Origin: Prinsepia uniflora
Lineage: Eukaryota > Streptophyta > Magnoliopsida > Rosales > Rosaceae
Length of the DNA stretch: 64,000 nt
Direction: 5' to 3'
NCBI GenBank assembly: GCA_032719365.1
Contig: CM064867.1
Location: forward strand, 55,368,601 to 55,432,600
Numbering within the stretch: position 1 is the stretch's first letter; every line of letters starts with the position of its first letter. The notes beneath the pieces are model-generated. The model saw only the letters and a list, made by a program, of their open reading frames with translations. It had not been told where the DNA came from and made no database searches. Shown one piece after another: positions 59,508-64,000 of this stretch. The position numbers and the translations under genes were made by a program.

Positions 59508-61898
59508 TGTCACAATCCCCCTAAATTATCGTGGGATGTGCCTGCTCCCGTCTGACACCATCTGTTAGACCAGGGATAACCTCATCACCTGCTCGGGGTC
59601 CATTAGAGTACGCCAGGATCGATGGTGGCATGTGATGTCTTGATCTCTACTACAGCTCGTATACACGATCAACGTGAAGGGTTATAAAACCATCAAAGCT
59701 GTGAGTGGACAAAAATAACCGTTCAAAAACAATTTATCGAACATATTATTTATGCCCTTCACGTAAAAGCATGTATGCATCATAAAACACTTATTTCAAT
59801 TACATTCTCGGAAGAAAGATGAATTGCTTCCCAAATAAAAACACAGTGAAAAATACTTCTCAATCGAAACCATCATCTTTGCAGGGTCTCAGCCCAAAAC
59901 CAAAATCACGAAAAACCAGAACGAAACCTCAGCCCAAATCATAGAACACATGGGAACACATCCCATGGGAACTCATCCCAATGTCATTAACGATTCTAAT
60001 CCTAGCACATGTACAAATAGCTCAGGACCACTCATAATCCTAGCATGTCGCCGTGAACACATCACTCACCGCGACCATCTCTAGATCATCGCAAACACAT
60101 TGCTGATCGATCTCAGAGTATAACATTAGCACTCCTAAGTCGAGACTCCCTCGGTCATTGCTTCCTGCGGCTGCTTGACAACAGACAGTGCATCGTGACC
60201 TCTCTGGAAGGAATACATCTGCAGTCCGGAACACACCCGAATACCATTATCAATAGGGCCTCAAGCACGAAACATCACCAAATGGGTCATAGCCCGAAAA
60301 CCAATGTCCAACGACACTTCACATCCCAGGATTCCTCGAATCCTATCAAATACACAACTAGGTCTCATACCAGAAATATCTTTCGTAAAATTCATTATTG
60401 GGTCACAGCCCGACTTATCTCATGTTTGACTATACTCTAAGTCAAACCTTAAATAAACTGGGTCATACGCCCGAAAGACATTTCCAAAACTGAAAACCAG
60501 TTCTTATTTCGAAAACACTTTCAAACCATCGTACAACTGGGACTCATACCTGAATCTCGATTCCACTCATCTCCGTGAAATCCTCAAAATCATAAATCAG
60601 TTCCTCGGTTTCACGCCACTCCGTGAAACCTTTAGAATCACATAATACATAAGCACGTAGCATACTCGGCTGAAGCCTAAACATCATGTAAAACAGAAAT
60701 CTCAAACTACGTGTAATAACGCATTTTCCTCCAAAAATGCCCAACAAATCATATTTAAATCATATGCACTCATGGTATCTCAAAACATGTTCTCAAACAC
60801 ATATAAAACATTTATGTATGCATCATATTCATAAAATAAAGTCCACTTACAGACCGTCCATGTTGCGCCTCAAAACGTGTGCCATAAGCCTCTCCTGGCT
60901 AATCCGACCTCTTCGGATCATCTGGACCTGTCCAAAACATACTCAAAGGTTACTACCAACCTAGACAAGTCCTAATCAAGAATCCCCAACTTTCCTGGAA
61001 AAGTCAACGTGTCCCGGACACGCTTCCCTAGGCTTTAAACCTCAATTTGACCAACCCAACGATCTCCAATCGACTCGAAACCACCACCATTGGATTTGTA
61101 TCGTCAAAAGCTTTAAATGGTCTTGGTCCCACCTCGAAATATATGCCCATACGCCCTCACACGCAGTCAAAGTGGCTAGCCAACATTGACCAAAAAGTCA
61201 ACGCTGATGTCAACGATTAACGATCAAAGTCAACGCTGACGTCAGCAATGATGTCATCACTGACATCTAAAACATCTCAATTTGACAGTGCCACATGTCA
61301 GTAGCTCATGGGTCCACGTGTCTGACATGTTAGTGACATGTGGCACCATCTGATTGGTCCACATCACTGTCTTGTCAGGCTGACTGTGCACTGAAAACTT
61401 CCATGTGTCCATCCACCATCGGGCCACGTCACCTGACAATCTAATTGGCGATGACGTCGGCTGATGGCGTCATCACCCCTAACGTCTTGACGGGTCCTGT
61501 AAATCGGGTCGCAATGACTCGTGACTCGACCTAATTCTAACTCCTCCATTTCTCAACCAAAATCAATCCCGATAATTCCTACACGATTGTCCAATCCTAT
61601 GCAATCGATTTGTAAGATCAAAACCTAGAAAAACAGCCTAAAATTTTACCTTTAATTCCATGAACGGTCGCTCAGTTTCCAGCTCCCTATCTGGGCTGCT
61701 CCGTCATCCTCATCCTCTATTTTTGATACCCAAAGACTCGTATAGATCCCACAAACACAACCCAATCGTTAGAAACAGCCCTAAACGTCCATAGCCCAAT
61801 TTCGAATTTTCAAAAGCCAAGGGTTTCGAGTTTTACTTTCTCGCAGTTTTCCAGCCACCAACAAGCTCCGCCGTCTACCACCAACCTCTCAGCTTTAT
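59508..61898 (-). mobile_element. Long LTR, minus strand, 5' end missing
   Basis: On the minus strand it ends GGGGGATTGTGACA at 59508. It has GTGAGTGGAC at 59701-59710, GTCCACTTAC at 60841-60850, a hairpin array at 59890-60680, the GGCTGATGACGTC / TGTCAGG-rich region at 61200-61480 and an AAG/GTAAAA donor-like site near 61650. Its start is replaced by the plus-strand LTR at 61899. Confidence 0.72.
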
Positions 61899-64000
61899 TG
61901 TAATGACCCGTCCCGAATATCGGGATTGAATATTAATTAATTAAGAATTAGAATGACTAATCGGGGATTAGTTGAGTGAATTCGGACGAAACATGCAAAA
62001 TGACTGTTTTGCCCCTAGCGTGGGCAAAATATTAACTTTTAGTTCGGGCGGTCAAACGGACTTTGACTGATGACTGTGACGTAGTTCGGGACGTCACGAG
62101 TTCATAGACAGGTGGCACGTTCGATTCCGACATTCGAGGAGAAAGTTATGATGTTCGGAAGTTGAGGGGTATTTTTGTAATTTGGCATAGTAGGGGCCAA
62201 ATGTTGACTTTTTGATCGGGAGGTCCAATGGACGAGGGCCAAGGACCGTTACGTAGGTCTCGTCGATACGAATCCAACGACAGGCGGCATGCCGAAATCG
62301 GAGATTCGACGACGAAGTTATGGTCACGGAATCAGGCTCGATTAACCGAACGAACCGGGAATAAAATAATATTTTATTATGAACAGTACCCGGTGACTGT
62401 GCACATCCGGATGAGTGACAAGTGTCACCCATCCCCTGAAATCTGGTCCATGTTTCCCTCCCAACACCATCATTACTACATCATCATTCCTACACCATCA
62501 TTCCTCCATCTTTTTCCCCATTTTTCTTCTTCTTTGTTTTTTTAACCGTGAGAGGGGGAATCAAAATTGGGAGAATTAAGCTCCCTTTCACAACCAGTTT
62601 TGAGGGGAAATTGTGAGTTTGAGAGAGGGGATTAAACTGGGGAAACACTGGGATCGATTAATGGCTGAAAAACTGGGAATTCGAAAATTGGGTTTTTGGG
62701 AGGAAAAATCAAATTGGATGAATTGATCCTTGTTGATTGAAATTGGGTTCAGTTTTAGTCTTCTGGGATTACTACGATCAATTTTGTAGAAGGAACTAAG
62801 TGGAATTGAGGTCGAATTGAGGTAGAACTGAGGAAGGAAACTTTCAGAATTTTCGAGATTGAGTCGAGGAATTGGAAGCTTTGATTGTTGAAATTGAGCT
62901 GGGGATTATGTTCCTGAGGATCCCACGATGCTTCTGGATCCATCAATTGGAAGAAACTGATTGAGATTGACTGAACTCCATAGTTGCATAGTGACGAAGA
63001 ATCGAGTTTGAGTCGTGGCGTTTGAGCCATGAATTGATGCAATTGAGATGGGGAAAGAGTTTACCTGAATCCACTGAAGCTTCTGGTTGCATCAATTGAG
63101 AGAAATCGATTGAAATTGAGGGAGTTCTGATGATGAACAATGGCTGGAGGACCTTCGAATGATCAACTGTGATCGTGGGGTTATAGGTAAGTTTGTTTGA
63201 AATTGAGTCCACAGATCTTTAATTGAACTTAATTCGAAGCTGTATGAATGTTCAATTGATGAAATCAGTGTGGAATTGACAGAAAACCAAACGGGTCTGA
63301 TCGCGGGTTAAACGACCCGTTTACCGGACAAACGGGTGAGAGGGACAGCACTGTGGCAGGCGCGTGGGTTTCACGCGCAGCCAGTCACGGCGTCGCGTGG
63401 AGGCGCGTCCGGCCTAGTCTCAAGGTGAGGTCAACATGACTTTTGATCCTCTCAGTGTAACGAACATTTTGACGTTGATTTCGGGGAAATCGGATATTGT
63501 TTCGATAATGTTCCGCGTATCCGAAGTTTTGTATTACGTTAAAAATACGTATTTAAATCCTGGAAAAATTGGGGAAAATTATATGATGTATTTTGAGATG
63601 TTAGTAACCCTCTATAATGATTTTGGACAGGAGTTGTGATTTCCAGATTTTACGGAAAAACGTGCAGCTCGGAAACGGACCGTTTGGACGGTGTGTGTGA
63701 GTGGACTTTGTTTTCTGACCGTGATGCATGCATATATGGTTTAAAATGCTTTATTATATTATTTGATTTGCTTGGGCATGATTTATGTTTCAATCCGGTA
63801 ATTTCTCGGTTTTATGATTATTATATTATTATTTTTGGGCGATTTTCGAGAAATTACGAAATTTGGTAAAAATGATGTTTGGACTTGGTTTATGAGTCCG
63901 GGATTGAAATTGATTGAAAATAATATTTGGACTCGGATTATTAAGTCATGGATTGAAAAATGATGTGATGACTCGGGAATGAGTCAATGGTCAATTTCGT
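61899..64000 (+). mobile_element. Long LTR, plus strand, truncated by window end
   Basis: It starts TGTAATGACCCGTCCCG. It is the plus-strand partner of the LTR at 7530-10416. It has the palindrome at 62409, AG/GTAAGT at 63187, GTGAGTGGAC near 63703, ATGCATGCAT at about 63724 and the first hairpins of the array from 63881 (GGACTT...GAGTCC, GACTC...GAGTC). No ORF in it resembles a known protein. Confidence 0.78.
62409..62434. promoter_or_regulatory. 26-bp LTR palindrome
   Basis: GGATGAGTGACA, AG, TGTCACCCATCC: one mismatch (T to C opposite A), otherwise full arms. Confidence 0.65.

Overview
The window is nuclear DNA of a flowering plant, most likely a eudicot. It holds one complete single-copy host gene, an 18-exon TPX2 (spindle assembly factor) on the minus strand at 35848-40938, inside a dense stack of nested LTR retrotransposons. 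I see no tRNA gene, CRISPR array or prokaryotic gene, and no other convincing host gene.

Left part (1-33740): overlapping Ty3/gypsy remnants of two kinds. The main kind is a chromovirus-like family with long LTRs (about 2.1-3.2 kb) that start TGTAACGAC, end ...GTCCTGTCA or ...GTCGTGTCA, use an initiator-tRNA(Met)-type primer site, and carry a GAGGACGAAATT motif plus polypurine tract before the 3' LTR. The second kind is Tat/Athila-like, with LTRs starting TGATAGG or TGATAAG. The best resolved event is an element at 11924-17687, flanked by the 5-bp duplication TCATA and inserted into an older LTR. Right part (41423-64000): a minus-strand LTR abuts the TPX2 promoter in the same orientation. It is interrupted by a complete 733-bp Cassandra TRIM element (42179-42911, duplication TACTA, 5S-rRNA-derived LTRs) and by a solo LTR (44195-47147, duplication AGAAT). 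Further right are broken integrase fragments and more LTRs in both orientations.

TPX2 reads as an intact 772-residue protein with every splice junction in frame. One intron carries an inserted segment, possibly organellar, that duplicated 33 bp including the splice acceptor. The promoter has clustered AACGG cores like those of G2/M genes.

The most unusual structure is a module repeated in almost every long LTR. In order it has GTGAGTGGAC, an ATGCATGCAT box, an array of short hairpins whose arms change sequence but stay complementary, a second ATGCATGCAT box, then GTCCACTCAC (the reverse complement of the first motif), a T-rich stretch and a CCCTYCAG/GT site that looks like an intron 3' end. 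In one LTR both outer arms carry the matching change. A further 26-bp palindrome lies in the 5' part of most LTRs. Together these suggest a selected RNA or DNA structure inside the LTRs of this family. All coordinates were read by eye; element ends without a stated target duplication are approximate.
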